From an uncultured Tenacibaculum sp. (GTDB lineage Bacteria > Bacteroidota > Bacteroidia > Flavobacteriales > Flavobacteriaceae), in the NCBI GenBank assembly GCA_947501615.1, contig CANMWK010000015.1:1-64000 (forward strand): a DNA stretch of 64,000 nt. Direction: 5' to 3'. The position numbers and the translations under genes are program-made. Under the pieces are notes generated by a model. That model was not told where the DNA came from and did not search any database. It was given only the letters and a program-made list of their open reading frames with translations. Positions 52,666 through 61,702 of this stretch are shown here, piece after piece; the stretch's first letter is position 1; each line of letters opens with the position of its first letter.

Positions 52666-53424
52666 ATGACATTAACCGACGTTATATTTTCTAATGTAAA
52701 TATCACATTAACCATCCTTTTAATTCTACTTTTGACTTATTGGCTTATCACCATGATCTCAGGTGTAGACTTCGATTTAGATGTTGATGTAGACGTAGAT
52801 ATCGATGTCGATGTAGATGCAGATATTGATGTAGACGTAGATTCTAATATAGGAACTGGTATTGAAGGAAGCAATATTGACTTTCATGATGTAGCAAATA
52901 CAGAAGTTAATCAAGAAGATATTGTTGGTAAGAGAAAGAAACCTTTAAAATGGTGGCAAGTTTTACTTATATATTTCAATTTTGTTGGTTTACCATTCAT
53001 GTTCACCTTTACTTCATGGATTTTTCTTTGGTGGCTTATAACAACTTTAGGTACCACAATAACACATAGTTATAATAGTACTTTAGGTTACCTAATAATG
53101 TTAGGAGGTTTTTTCCCTTCATTATTTGTTACTAAAATTTTCACAACTCCATTTAAAGCTTTTTTCAAAAACTTAAATCAAGATGGAGATAAACCTACAG
53201 AAATTATTGGTAGAAAAGGAATAAGTTTATCAAAAATATCAGATAATAAACTTGGAAGAGCTGAAGTTAAAGCTGATGGAAATACACTTAATATCAATAT
53301 AAAATCTTTAGATGGAAAACAAATAAATTATAATTCTCAAATATTAATTATCAAACAAAGCAATGATAAATTATTCTACTATGCACAAGAATATAAAACA
53401 AACAGCATAGATATAAACTTTTAA
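52666..53424 (+). CDS. YqiJ/NfeD-like membrane protein with Asp-Val repeat
   Basis: 252 residues. Helix 1 (ITLTILLILLLTYWLITMIS) is followed by an alternating Asp-Val/Ile tract at residues 35-59, then helices FNFVGLPFMFTFTSWIFLWW and LGYLIMLGGFFPSLFVTKIF, and a C-terminal OB-fold (EIIGRKGISLSKISDNKLGR, AEVKADGNTLNINIKSLDG). This helix-plus-OB design matches YqiJ/YuaF/NfeD proteins, which partner flotillins. The flotillin gene is 48 nt downstream. The D-V tract lies after the first membrane helix, so probably outside the cytoplasm, where it could bind calcium. Confidence 0.78.
   Translation: MTLTDVIFSNVNITLTILLILLLTYWLITMISGVDFDLDVDVDVDIDVDVDADIDVDVDSNIGTGIEGSNIDFHDVANTEVNQEDIVGKRKKPLKWWQVLLIYFNFVGLPFMFTFTSWIFLWWLITTLGTTITHSYNSTLGYLIMLGGFFPSLFVTKIFTTPFKAFFKNLNQDGDKPTEIIGRKGISLSKISDNKLGRAEVKADGNTLNINIKSLDGKQINYNSQILIIKQSNDKLFYYAQEYKTNSIDINF
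52768..52845 (+). repeat. Hexanucleotide-type GATGTA repeat coding for the Asp-Val tract
   Basis: About 25 codons of alternating GAT/GAC and GTA/GTT/ATT/GCA, a degenerate (GATGTA)n array within the YqiJ-like gene. Slippage would change the tract in steps of two residues without a frameshift. Confidence 0.7.
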
Positions 53425-53472
53425 AAAATTAAATTTACAACAAATAAAAATCACTAAAACTAATTAATTACT

Positions 53473-55542
53473 ATGACAGATTTAATTATCCAAATTTTAA
53501 GTATCGCCCTCGGAGTTGCATTATTTATAATTGTAGTTTATTTTGCTATTGTAGCAATGTTCTACAAAAAAGTACCTCAAGGTGAAGCCTTAGTTCGTAC
53601 TGGATTTAAAGGAACCAAAGTTGCCACAGATAGAGGAATGTATGTTGTTCCTGTATTTCATCGTGTGGAAATTATGGATATTTCTGTAAAGAAAATTCAA
53701 ATTGAACGTATCGGAGATGACGGACTAGTATGTAAAGACAATATGCGTGCCGATATAAAAGTAGCTTTCTTCGTTCGTGTTAACAATGAAGTAGAATTTA
53801 TAAAGATGGTAGCACAAACTATAGGTTGCGAAAGAGCCTCTGATATAGAGACTTTAGAGGAATTATTTGAAGCTAAATTCTCTGAAGCCTTAAAAACTGT
53901 TGGTAAAAAGTTTGATTTTACTGAACTATATGAAGCTAGACGTGAGTTTAGAGATGAAATTGTTGATATTATTGGTACAGATTTAAATGGATATACTTTA
54001 GAAGATTGTGCAATTGATTATTTAGAACAAACTCCTGTTAGTTACTTAAAAGCGGATAACATATTAGACGCGCAAGGTATTAAAAAGATTACTGAATTAA
54101 CTGCTGCACAGAATATTCAAGCTAACTTAATAAAGAGAGATGAAGAAAAAGTTATTCGTAAACAAGATGTGGAAGCTCGTGAAGCAATCTTAGAATTAGA
54201 CAAACAATTAGCTGAAAAAGAAGAGCAGCAAAAGCGTGAAATCGCAAATATTAAAGCTCGTGAAGGAGCTGAAATGTTAAAAGTTGCTGAAGAAGAGCGT
54301 TTAAAATCTGAAAGTGCAAGAATTGCTACGGAAGAGAAATTACAAGTAGCTGAAGAAAACAAACAACGTCAAGTTATAGTTGCCGAAAAGAATAAGTTAC
54401 GTACCGATGCTGTAGAAGCTGAAAGAGTTGAAAAAGACAGAATGTTAGAGGCTACAGAAAGAGAGCGTATTGTAACCTTAGCACAAATAGAAAAAGAGAA
54501 AGTTGTTGAAGTAGAAAAGAAAAACATTCAAGATGTAATTCGTGATCGTGTAATGTTAGAGAAAGGTGTGGTTGAAGAGCAAGAGAACATGAAAGATATC
54601 GAAGCTTTCAAAACTGCAGATCGTGAGAAACAAGTTAAAATTACTATCGCAGAGGCTAATGCAGAAGAAGCTTTAATTAGAACTATTAAAGAAGCAGAAG
54701 CACAAAAAGAAGCTGCAAAACAAAAAGCTGAAGAGATTAATATCGAAGCGCAAGCTCAAAAAGAAGCTAGTGAAAAAGAAGCAGAAGCTCGTAAAACATT
54801 AGCAGAAGCAACAGCTAAAGAAGAAGCTACAATTGGTATGTCTGAAGCACAGGTAATGCATGCGAAAGCAGATGCAAATGAGCGTCAAGGATTAGTAGAA
54901 GCGACTATTATTGAGAAAAAAGCGAAAGCAGAAGCTGCTGGAATTTTGGCAAAAGCGGAAGCTATAAAACAGGAAGGATTAGCAGAAGCTCAAGTTATTA
55001 AAGAGAAAGCAATTGCAGACGCTGCTGGTATTGAAGAGAAAGCTGAAGCAATGAAGAAATTAGACGGTGTTGGTAAAGAGCACGAAGAGTTCAAGTTACG
55101 TTTAGAGAAAGAATTACAAGTAGACTTAGCTCAAATCAATGTTCAAAAAGATATTGCAGACGCTCAAGCACTAGTTATTGGTGATGCATTAAGAGCTGCT
55201 AATATTGATATCGTTGGTGGAGAAACTATGTTCTTCGATCAAATTATCGGACAAATTACTAAGGCTAAAGGAATCGATAGATTAGTTCAACATAGTGATA
55301 ACGTTCAAGACATTAAAGATGCTATTTTAGGTAGCGATGATGTTAAAGGAAACTTATTAGAAAAAGTAAAAGATTTCGCTAATAAATACGGAATCTCTTC
55401 TGAAGACATCAAAAACTTAACGGTAGCTAATCTTTTAATGGACTTAAAAGACAGAGCTAACACTTCTGATGAAGAAGGTTTATTCAGTAATCTTTTCAAC
55501 CTTGCAAAAGGATTAGGATTGTCTGATAAGAAGTTGTCTTAA
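53473..55542 (+). CDS. Flotillin-like SPFH/band 7 protein
   Basis: 689 residues. One N-terminal membrane helix (IIQILSIALGVALFIIVVYF), then the SPFH domain (about 30-200, VPQGEALVRTGFKGTKVATD and KDNMRADIKVAFFVRVNNEV), then a very long Ala/Glu/Lys coiled coil (about 215-570) and a C-terminal oligomerisation part. This is the YqiK-type flotillin layout. Flotillins assemble into rings or cages in the inner membrane and organise microdomains. A C-terminal region with SSEDIKNLTVANLLMDLKDR follows. It is linked to pspA and the YqiJ-like gene; a terminator follows. Confidence 0.92.
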   Translation: MTDLIIQILSIALGVALFIIVVYFAIVAMFYKKVPQGEALVRTGFKGTKVATDRGMYVVPVFHRVEIMDISVKKIQIERIGDDGLVCKDNMRADIKVAFFVRVNNEVEFIKMVAQTIGCERASDIETLEELFEAKFSEALKTVGKKFDFTELYEARREFRDEIVDIIGTDLNGYTLEDCAIDYLEQTPVSYLKADNILDAQGIKKITELTAAQNIQANLIKRDEEKVIRKQDVEAREAILELDKQLAEKEEQQKREIANIKAREGAEMLKVAEEERLKSESARIATEEKLQVAEENKQRQVIVAEKNKLRTDAVEAERVEKDRMLEATERERIVTLAQIEKEKVVEVEKKNIQDVIRDRVMLEKGVVEEQENMKDIEAFKTADREKQVKITIAEANAEEALIRTIKEAEAQKEAAKQKAEEINIEAQAQKEASEKEAEARKTLAEATAKEEATIGMSEAQVMHAKADANERQGLVEATIIEKKAKAEAAGILAKAEAIKQEGLAEAQVIKEKAIADAAGIEEKAEAMKKLDGVGKEHEEFKLRLEKELQVDLAQINVQKDIADAQALVIGDALRAANIDIVGGETMFFDQIIGQITKAKGIDRLVQHSDNVQDIKDAILGSDDVKGNLLEKVKDFANKYGISSEDIKNLTVANLLMDLKDRANTSDEEGLFSNLFNLAKGLGLSDKKLS

Positions 55543-55557
55543 TAAATTAGACACAAG

Positions 55558-55586
55558 AGTCTAGATATAAGACGCTAGACTTTTTC
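55558..55586 (+). terminator. Terminator after the flotillin gene
   Basis: AGTCTAG (55558-55564) pairs with CTAGACT (55575-55581), 10-nt loop, then TTTTTC. It separates the flotillin from the AAA ATPase gene, so the latter probably has its own promoter or depends on readthrough. Confidence 0.6.
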
Positions 55587-55620
55587 TTTTTAGATTTTCA
55601 CATCTAAATTTAAAATAAAT

Positions 55621-55706
55621 CGTCATTCCGATCGAGGTACGAGTGAAGGAATCTGCCAATCCACAAACAGATTGCTTCTTTACACTGCGTTTCAATCGCA
55701 ATGACG
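55621..55706. repeat. REP-like palindromic element
   Basis: Ends CGTCATTCCG (55621-55630) and CGCAATGACG (55697-55706) are inverted copies (CGTCATT/AATGACG exact). Inside, GAAGGAATCT and AGATTGCTTC form a second inverted pair, so the whole 86 bp folds as one hairpin. This resembles small repeats scattered in Flavobacteriaceae intergenic regions. Confidence 0.7.
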
Positions 55707-55779
55707 ATTTTATTTCAAAAAAATACTCTCTTTTAGTGAGTTCTCTTATAATTCCACTCGAATTGACACAAAAAAATAC

Positions 55780-58700
55780 ATGGAAAAACAAAACAATCAA
55801 CAATTAGACGGAGGAACATATGAAATCATTCAAGGTAGATTGCAAAAACAAAAGCAAGAACTACAAGATCGATTACATAAGCTAAATGATGCAAGAAAAC
55901 ATGTTTTTGGTAATATAGAAACCAAATTAATTGCTAACGATAGAATAAACACTGAAAACAACTGTATTGCCAGAGATATTGTTTCTTTTGGAAACATCTC
56001 AATCTTTGGTTATAATGTACATTTTGGATTACGTACAGATATTAAACTTTCAGATGTATTTAGTATTTACGAGTTTAAAGAAAACCATTTTCATTTACAG
56101 TCTTTAGACATGATTCATGATGAAACTTTCATCAGTGATTTTACCAACTTATATAAATACTATAGAAATACCATTTTCTCAAAATTCGCCATCATTGGAA
56201 ACTATTTACACATGGTTTTCCAATTAAGCGAAAACACAAAGGATATTAAAACCTTTAAATGGTTAATTAACGATAATCAACTTCAGTATATAGACAACCG
56301 TAGTGAACACGAATACAAATTTCCTACGCAACATGAATTCAAATGGCAAGAAGTAACTCGTGATATGCATCGCTATGGAACGCATTCTCACATTTCTGTT
56401 CTTGACAAAGTTTTTGTGGAAACTATTGGAGGTGATTTGACTATAAAAATTGAAGACAACACAGACGACGGAAAAGGAATACTTTCTGAGCCTGTTGAAC
56501 ATATAGACCAAACCTTAGATGATGGTCAGTTTCGTTATGGTGATTTAGGAAACTTGATCACTTTAGAAATAAAACCTTTCCAGGAAGATCCTCGTTACTT
56601 CGTGTACAATCATAAACTACAAGAAGTACAACGTATCGAAAGTATTAAAGATACAGCTGTTCAATTACCAGACGGACACGGTATTATTTTTCCTAACGGA
56701 TATTATTTACAAACTGGAGAATATAAAATATTCGAAAGTGATGTTAAGGAGGTAAAATTTCAGAAAAAAGTAAGCTCACCAAACGGTGAAGATTTCTTAT
56801 ATATATTTTACGCAACAATTCGTGGATTATATGTATTAATGTCGTACAATATTATTGAGCAAGAAGTAAAAACTCCAATTATTTGTAACGGTTTTACCTT
56901 ATTGGAAAACGGTGAGTTATGTTACTTTAAAACCGAGAATGAACAAACCAAACATCATGTGGTTCAAATTTGGCAAACTCCATATTTAAAAGGAGATTTT
57001 ATGCCTTCGCAACATACAGATAGTTTACTGTTCAAAATTGGAAATAAAGATATTGTTCGTGCCATGGCAGAGTGTCATGAATTAATCAATCTTTTAAATA
57101 AAGAAGATAATTATACGGGGTTATATAATGATATCGCCAAAATATCGAAAGATATTAACGATACGTATTATTGGTTACCAGAAGCAGATACACATCAGTT
57201 AAATGAACCTGTTCTTCAAATTAATGAAGCGGCAAATGCCGCGATTGAAGAATTTGAAAAAGTAGTTCAGTTAAAAAAGCAAGCTTCAAAAGAAACCAAA
57301 GAAATCAATAAGAAATCGGATGAGCTTTTTAGCAAAATAAAAAGTACTTCATTTAAATCTATTGATGATTTTGTTGGATTACTAAGTCAACTAAGAACCT
57401 TACGTGGTGAAGTAATTAGCTTACATGATGTTCGCTACATTCAAAAAGAGCATTTAGATGCTTTAGAAGAGCAAGTAGCTGAGCAAAACACCTTAATTTC
57501 TAAACGTTGTGTACAGTTTTTATTGAACGATAAAGCATTAGCTCCGTATCATAAACGTGTAGCTGAAAAAGAAGCTTCGTTACCAGAAATAAAGAAAGTA
57601 GTTGAAGCAAAGGCTTTAGAAAAAGAAGTCAACCAAATTACTGCTGATTTAGAAATGCTGATTGATATTGTTTCTAATCTTGAAATAGAAGACACTTCGC
57701 AATCAACGAAAATTATAGATAACATCTCTTTAATTTTTGCGACACTAAACCAGTTAAAAGCAGGGATTAAAAACAGTATAAAAAGCTTAGGAAGTTCCGA
57801 AGCTAAAGCAGATTTTGTTGCACAGTTAAAATTAATTGATCAAAGTATTATCAATTATATTGACATGGCTACTACGCCAGAAAAGTGCGATGAGTTTTTA
57901 ACAAAAACTGCCATTCAGCTTGAAGAATTAGAAGGTAAATTTGCCGATTTTGAAGAGTTTATTACGCAGATTATAGAAAAACGTGAAGAAATTCATGCCG
58001 CTTTCGATACGCGTAAAAACAACCTTATTGAAAGACGTAACAAGAAAGCAGTGGCATTACAAACTGCTTCTGAACGTATTTTAAAAGGAGTTGAGAAAAA
58101 AGCGCAAAGTTTCGATACCATTGAAGATATCAATGGATATTTCGCTGCGGATTTAATGATTAATAAAGTTAGAGATATTATTAATCAGTTACGTGAATTA
58201 GACGACGCTGGAAAAGCGGAAGCTATAGAAACGAAATTAAAAGTTGCTAAAGAAGATGCACTTCGTAAACTTAAAGACAAACAAGAGCTTTATGAAGACG
58301 GTGAAAATATCATCAAATTTGGTAAACATAAATTCGGAGTTAATAAACAAGTTTTAGATTTAACGATTGTATATAAAAATGAAGAATTATATTACCATTT
58401 AACGGGTACCGATTTTTACGATACTATCGAAAATGATATTTTATTACAATCTAAAAAATATTGGAATCAAGAATTAGTTTCTGAAAATAACGAAATATAT
58501 CGTGCTGCTTATTTGGCGTATAAGATTTTCAAAAATATTCCAGAAACTGAATTAATCAATAAAACACAAGAAGAATTATTAACTGTTGTTCAGCAAGAAA
58601 GTAGTAATTTATATTCTGAAGGTTATGTAAAAGGAGTTCATGATACAGATGCTAGTAAAATTTTACACACTTTAGTTCATAAACATCATGAATTAGGACT

Positions 58701-60633
58701 ACTCACCTATTCACCTAATACCAGAGCTTACGCACAATACTTTTGGAATTCTCTTTCGGAAGAAGCTCAGACTTTATTAAACACCAATATTAAAGCTTCT
58801 GGTGAAGTATTAAGTGTTTTTCCAAATAGTGATTCCTTTGCTTTTATTATTGAAAATTTAAGTACTAAAATCACTGAATTCGCTCAGCAAAGTAAATTGT
58901 TTTCTGAATCAGAAAGTGAGCAGATTGCAAATTATCTTTTTGAAGAATTGAAACAAAACAATTCATTCCAAATTAGTACAGATGCGTTTGGTTTAAAAGA
59001 TGAGTTTGTTAAAACTTTAAAGAAACAAGATGCTTATCATAAATTTAGAAACGGAGTTGATAAATCAAATGAATACACCGATAAAATTCATTTAACAAAA
59101 CAATGGGTAAGTTCATTCTTGTCTTCAGCAGAAAATTCGAAACGAAATTATATCAATGAAATTGTTGCTATTTTATTGTTTGAACATGAATCAACTTCTG
59201 AAGTTAAAGCGGTTCATCCGGTAGAAGAAATAAAAGATTTAAGAGGAGATCACAGTACAATTACTGAAGGAACTTTTGTCTTCAACTATCATGATTTCAT
59301 TTCGAATTTAGAACAATTCGTTACTGTAGAAGTTCCGAATTTCATCAGATACAAAGAAGCGAAGCAAGAAGTAACTGAACAATTAAAAGAAGATTTAAAA
59401 CTAGAAGAATTTAAACCAAGAGTTTTATCATCTTTTGTAAGAAATAAGTTAATAGATCAGGTATATTTCCCATTAATCGGAGACAATTTAGCCAAACAAT
59501 TAGGAACAGTTGGCGATAATAAACGTACCGACAGAATGGGCATGTTATTATTAATTTCTCCTCCTGGTTACGGTAAAACTACGTTGATGGAATACATATC
59601 GAATCGTTTAGGTTTGGTATTTATGAAAATTAATGGTCCGGCAATTGGTCATGAAGTGACTTCTGTTGATCCAATGTCAGCAAACAATTCTGCATCTAGA
59701 GAAGAATTAAAAAAGCTGAATTTAGCTTTTGAAATGGGTGACAATGTGATGTTATATTTAGATGATATCCAACACTGTAACCCAGAGTTTTTACAGAAGT
59801 TTATTTCACTTTCCGATGGAACTCGTAAGATTGAAGGAGTTTTCAACGGAAAATCAAAAACCTATGATTTACGTGGAAAGAAATTCTGTGTAATTATGGC
59901 TGGTAACCCATATACAGAAAGCGGAGATCGTTTTCAAATTCCAGATATGTTAGCTAACCGTGCTGATATCTATAATTTAGGTGATATTATTGGTGATACA
60001 GCACATTTATTCAAGTTAAGTTTAATAGAAAACTCATTAACATCGAATCCTGTTTTACACCAATTGAGCAGTAAATATTTTGAAGATGTATACGCTTTAA
60101 TTGATAAAGTGGAAAATAATACCGCTGATGTTGATTTAAAAGGAAATCATACCAAACAAGAAATTCAGGATTACACTTCTGTTTTAGAAAAAGTAATTAC
60201 GGTTAGAGATACTGTTTTAAAGGTGAATCAAGCATATATTCAATCGGCTGCCATGGAAGACCAGTATAGAACTGAACCTTCTTTTAAACTACAAGGTTCG
60301 TATCGTGATATGAACAAGCTGGTTGCAAAAGTGGTTCCTATTATGAACGATAGCGAATTACAAAGATTATTATTATCGCATTACGAAAGTGAATCACAAA
60401 CCTTAACCTCTGCAGCGGAAGGAAACCTTTTAAAGTACAAAGAGTTAATCGATAAACTTTCTGATGAAGAATTAACAAGATGGACTAGCATTAAAGAAAT
60501 TTTCTTGAAAAACAATAAGCTGAAAGGTTTTGGAGATAAGAATGAAATGGCTCAAATTTTAAGTCAGATGATGGCGTTCTCTGAGAATTTAGAAGGTATT
60601 AAAGAGGCGTTGCAGAAAGGATTGGAGAAGTAA
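55780..60633 (+). CDS. Giant AAA ATPase (DNA repair ATPase-like, DUF3686 type)
   Basis: 1617 residues. The N-terminal 450 residues (FGNIETKLIANDRINTENNC, SLDMIHDETFISDFTNLYKY) resemble DUF3686, beta-rich. The middle (about 480-860) is a long coiled coil. Near 1263-1268 is the Walker A GYGKTT (ISPPGYGKTTLMEYIS), Walker B YLDDIQH near 1328, and MAGNPYTESGDRFQIPDMLA as the sensor and arginine-finger region: an AAA+ domain. Such proteins are labelled DNA repair ATPases, but the consistent neighbours here are PspA and flotillin, so a membrane-remodelling or disassembly role (as Vps4 for ESCRT-III) is more likely. This is inferred. Confidence 0.85.
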   Translation: MEKQNNQQLDGGTYEIIQGRLQKQKQELQDRLHKLNDARKHVFGNIETKLIANDRINTENNCIARDIVSFGNISIFGYNVHFGLRTDIKLSDVFSIYEFKENHFHLQSLDMIHDETFISDFTNLYKYYRNTIFSKFAIIGNYLHMVFQLSENTKDIKTFKWLINDNQLQYIDNRSEHEYKFPTQHEFKWQEVTRDMHRYGTHSHISVLDKVFVETIGGDLTIKIEDNTDDGKGILSEPVEHIDQTLDDGQFRYGDLGNLITLEIKPFQEDPRYFVYNHKLQEVQRIESIKDTAVQLPDGHGIIFPNGYYLQTGEYKIFESDVKEVKFQKKVSSPNGEDFLYIFYATIRGLYVLMSYNIIEQEVKTPIICNGFTLLENGELCYFKTENEQTKHHVVQIWQTPYLKGDFMPSQHTDSLLFKIGNKDIVRAMAECHELINLLNKEDNYTGLYNDIAKISKDINDTYYWLPEADTHQLNEPVLQINEAANAAIEEFEKVVQLKKQASKETKEINKKSDELFSKIKSTSFKSIDDFVGLLSQLRTLRGEVISLHDVRYIQKEHLDALEEQVAEQNTLISKRCVQFLLNDKALAPYHKRVAEKEASLPEIKKVVEAKALEKEVNQITADLEMLIDIVSNLEIEDTSQSTKIIDNISLIFATLNQLKAGIKNSIKSLGSSEAKADFVAQLKLIDQSIINYIDMATTPEKCDEFLTKTAIQLEELEGKFADFEEFITQIIEKREEIHAAFDTRKNNLIERRNKKAVALQTASERILKGVEKKAQSFDTIEDINGYFAADLMINKVRDIINQLRELDDAGKAEAIETKLKVAKEDALRKLKDKQELYEDGENIIKFGKHKFGVNKQVLDLTIVYKNEELYYHLTGTDFYDTIENDILLQSKKYWNQELVSENNEIYRAAYLAYKIFKNIPETELINKTQEELLTVVQQESSNLYSEGYVKGVHDTDASKILHTLVHKHHELGLLTYSPNTRAYAQYFWNSLSEEAQTLLNTNIKASGEVLSVFPNSDSFAFIIENLSTKITEFAQQSKLFSESESEQIANYLFEELKQNNSFQISTDAFGLKDEFVKTLKKQDAYHKFRNGVDKSNEYTDKIHLTKQWVSSFLSSAENSKRNYINEIVAILLFEHESTSEVKAVHPVEEIKDLRGDHSTITEGTFVFNYHDFISNLEQFVTVEVPNFIRYKEAKQEVTEQLKEDLKLEEFKPRVLSSFVRNKLIDQVYFPLIGDNLAKQLGTVGDNKRTDRMGMLLLISPPGYGKTTLMEYISNRLGLVFMKINGPAIGHEVTSVDPMSANNSASREELKKLNLAFEMGDNVMLYLDDIQHCNPEFLQKFISLSDGTRKIEGVFNGKSKTYDLRGKKFCVIMAGNPYTESGDRFQIPDMLANRADIYNLGDIIGDTAHLFKLSLIENSLTSNPVLHQLSSKYFEDVYALIDKVENNTADVDLKGNHTKQEIQDYTSVLEKVITVRDTVLKVNQAYIQSAAMEDQYRTEPSFKLQGSYRDMNKLVAKVVPIMNDSELQRLLLSHYESESQTLTSAAEGNLLKYKELIDKLSDEELTRWTSIKEIFLKNNKLKGFGDKNEMAQILSQMMAFSENLEGIKEALQKGLEK

Positions 60634-60724
60634 TTTTTGAATTTAAAATTACGAATTTTGTCATTTGTATTGAATTTCTTTTACTCGTACTAATTAATGA
60701 AAAACTGTTTTAAAACAATTACTA

Positions 60725-61231
60725 TTGATACTAGCATTCGACACATACTATTTTGAAGATAAAGCACGTACAATTGCTTTACAGTTTGAAGATTGGCAAG
60801 ATAAAGAAGAAACGAAAATATTCGATGAAACTCTTTCTGGTATCAATGAATATATTTCTGGTGAATTTTATAAACGGGAATTACCATGTATTTTAAGCTT
60901 GCTAAAACAAATAGACCTAACAACTTGTGAAGCTATTGTTATTGATGGTTTTGTAGTGTTAGATGATGAAGATAAACTAGGACTTGGTGGTTATTTATAC
61001 GAAGCGCTAAACTCAAAAATTCCAATTATTGGAGTCGCAAAAAATGACTTCTCTAAAATTGAAAAGCTTAAAAAAGTAGTTTTAAGAGGTGAAAGTATAA
61101 AACCTTTATACATTACTTCCAAAGGGATTGATTTAGATATTGCTGCCGATAAAATTAAAAATATGAATGGTGTTTATAGGATTCCGAATATTTTAAAAAA
61201 AGTAGACTCTATTGGGAGAGAAACTAGTTAA
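60725..61231 (+). CDS. Endonuclease V-like protein
   Basis: 168 residues, TTG start. D6 in LAFDTYY, E52 in YKRELPCIL and D74 in IVIDGFVVL match the three metal-binding acids of endonuclease V, which nicks DNA or RNA at inosine. IPIIGVAKNDF is the later family motif (K106). It is shorter than the usual 210-230 residues, the wedge motif PYIP reads EYIS, and the HPR after the DG motif is missing. So the fold and metal site look intact but the inosine-recognition wedge does not. It follows the AAA gene by 91 bp; whether it belongs to that system is open. Confidence 0.75.
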   Translation: MILAFDTYYFEDKARTIALQFEDWQDKEETKIFDETLSGINEYISGEFYKRELPCILSLLKQIDLTTCEAIVIDGFVVLDDEDKLGLGGYLYEALNSKIPIIGVAKNDFSKIEKLKKVVLRGESIKPLYITSKGIDLDIAADKIKNMNGVYRIPNILKKVDSIGRETS

Positions 61232-61237
61232 CATAAA

Positions 61238-61693
61238 ATGAAAAAACACTTTACATATAGTTTACTAAACAAGATATTCATCATAATCTCCTTAGTAATT
61301 TTATTAGATTACTTTTCTTTTAGTAAGCAATATAATAATGAAATTATATCAATAGCTCAGCAAAAACAACAATATTATAACGCTGCAAGAAATAGTCATA
61401 ACACATACAAACTAAATACGAAAACTCACTCTTTTTATATATCTGGAACATTCGCTTCTAAAGTAAAAATAGGTGACCAGGTTACTTATGACACATCGTT
61501 ACTTTTTAATGAGGTCAATTCCTATCACTTAAAAAATGAAAAAAAAGAATTTTTTTCTCTAAGGCTTTTTTCTGGTTTAATTTTACCTTTATTAAGTATT
61601 CTGCTATTTTTAATTATAAGAAAGAAAAACCATATAATTTTACTAATTGTAAAGATTTTAATCATTTTTGATTTGATTTATCTCATATTATAA
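61238..61693 (+). CDS. Membrane protein of unknown function
   Basis: 151 residues: an N-terminal helix (NKIFIIISLVILLDYFSF), an external beta-rich segment (THSFYISGTFASKVKIGDQV), and two C-terminal helices (FSGLILPLLSILLFLII and IILLIVKILIIFDLIYLIL). It starts 6 nt after the endonuclease V-like gene and ends 9 nt before the thioesterase gene, so the three may be cotranscribed. No family recognised. Confidence 0.65.
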   Translation: MKKHFTYSLLNKIFIIISLVILLDYFSFSKQYNNEIISIAQQKQQYYNAARNSHNTYKLNTKTHSFYISGTFASKVKIGDQVTYDTSLLFNEVNSYHLKNEKKEFFSLRLFSGLILPLLSILLFLIIRKKNHIILLIVKILIIFDLIYLIL

Positions 61694-61702
61694 ACACAAC
61701 AA

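Noticed and set aside
54117-54362. Minus-strand frame opposite the flotillin coiled coil
   Set aside because: Antisense of a repetitive Ala/Glu/Lys coil; the Ser/Arg/Phe-rich product has no independent support.
60725-61231. Firm inclusion of the endonuclease V-like gene in the PspA-flotillin operon
   Set aside because: A gap of 91 bp without a visible promoter or terminator leaves it undecided; kept only as a finding.
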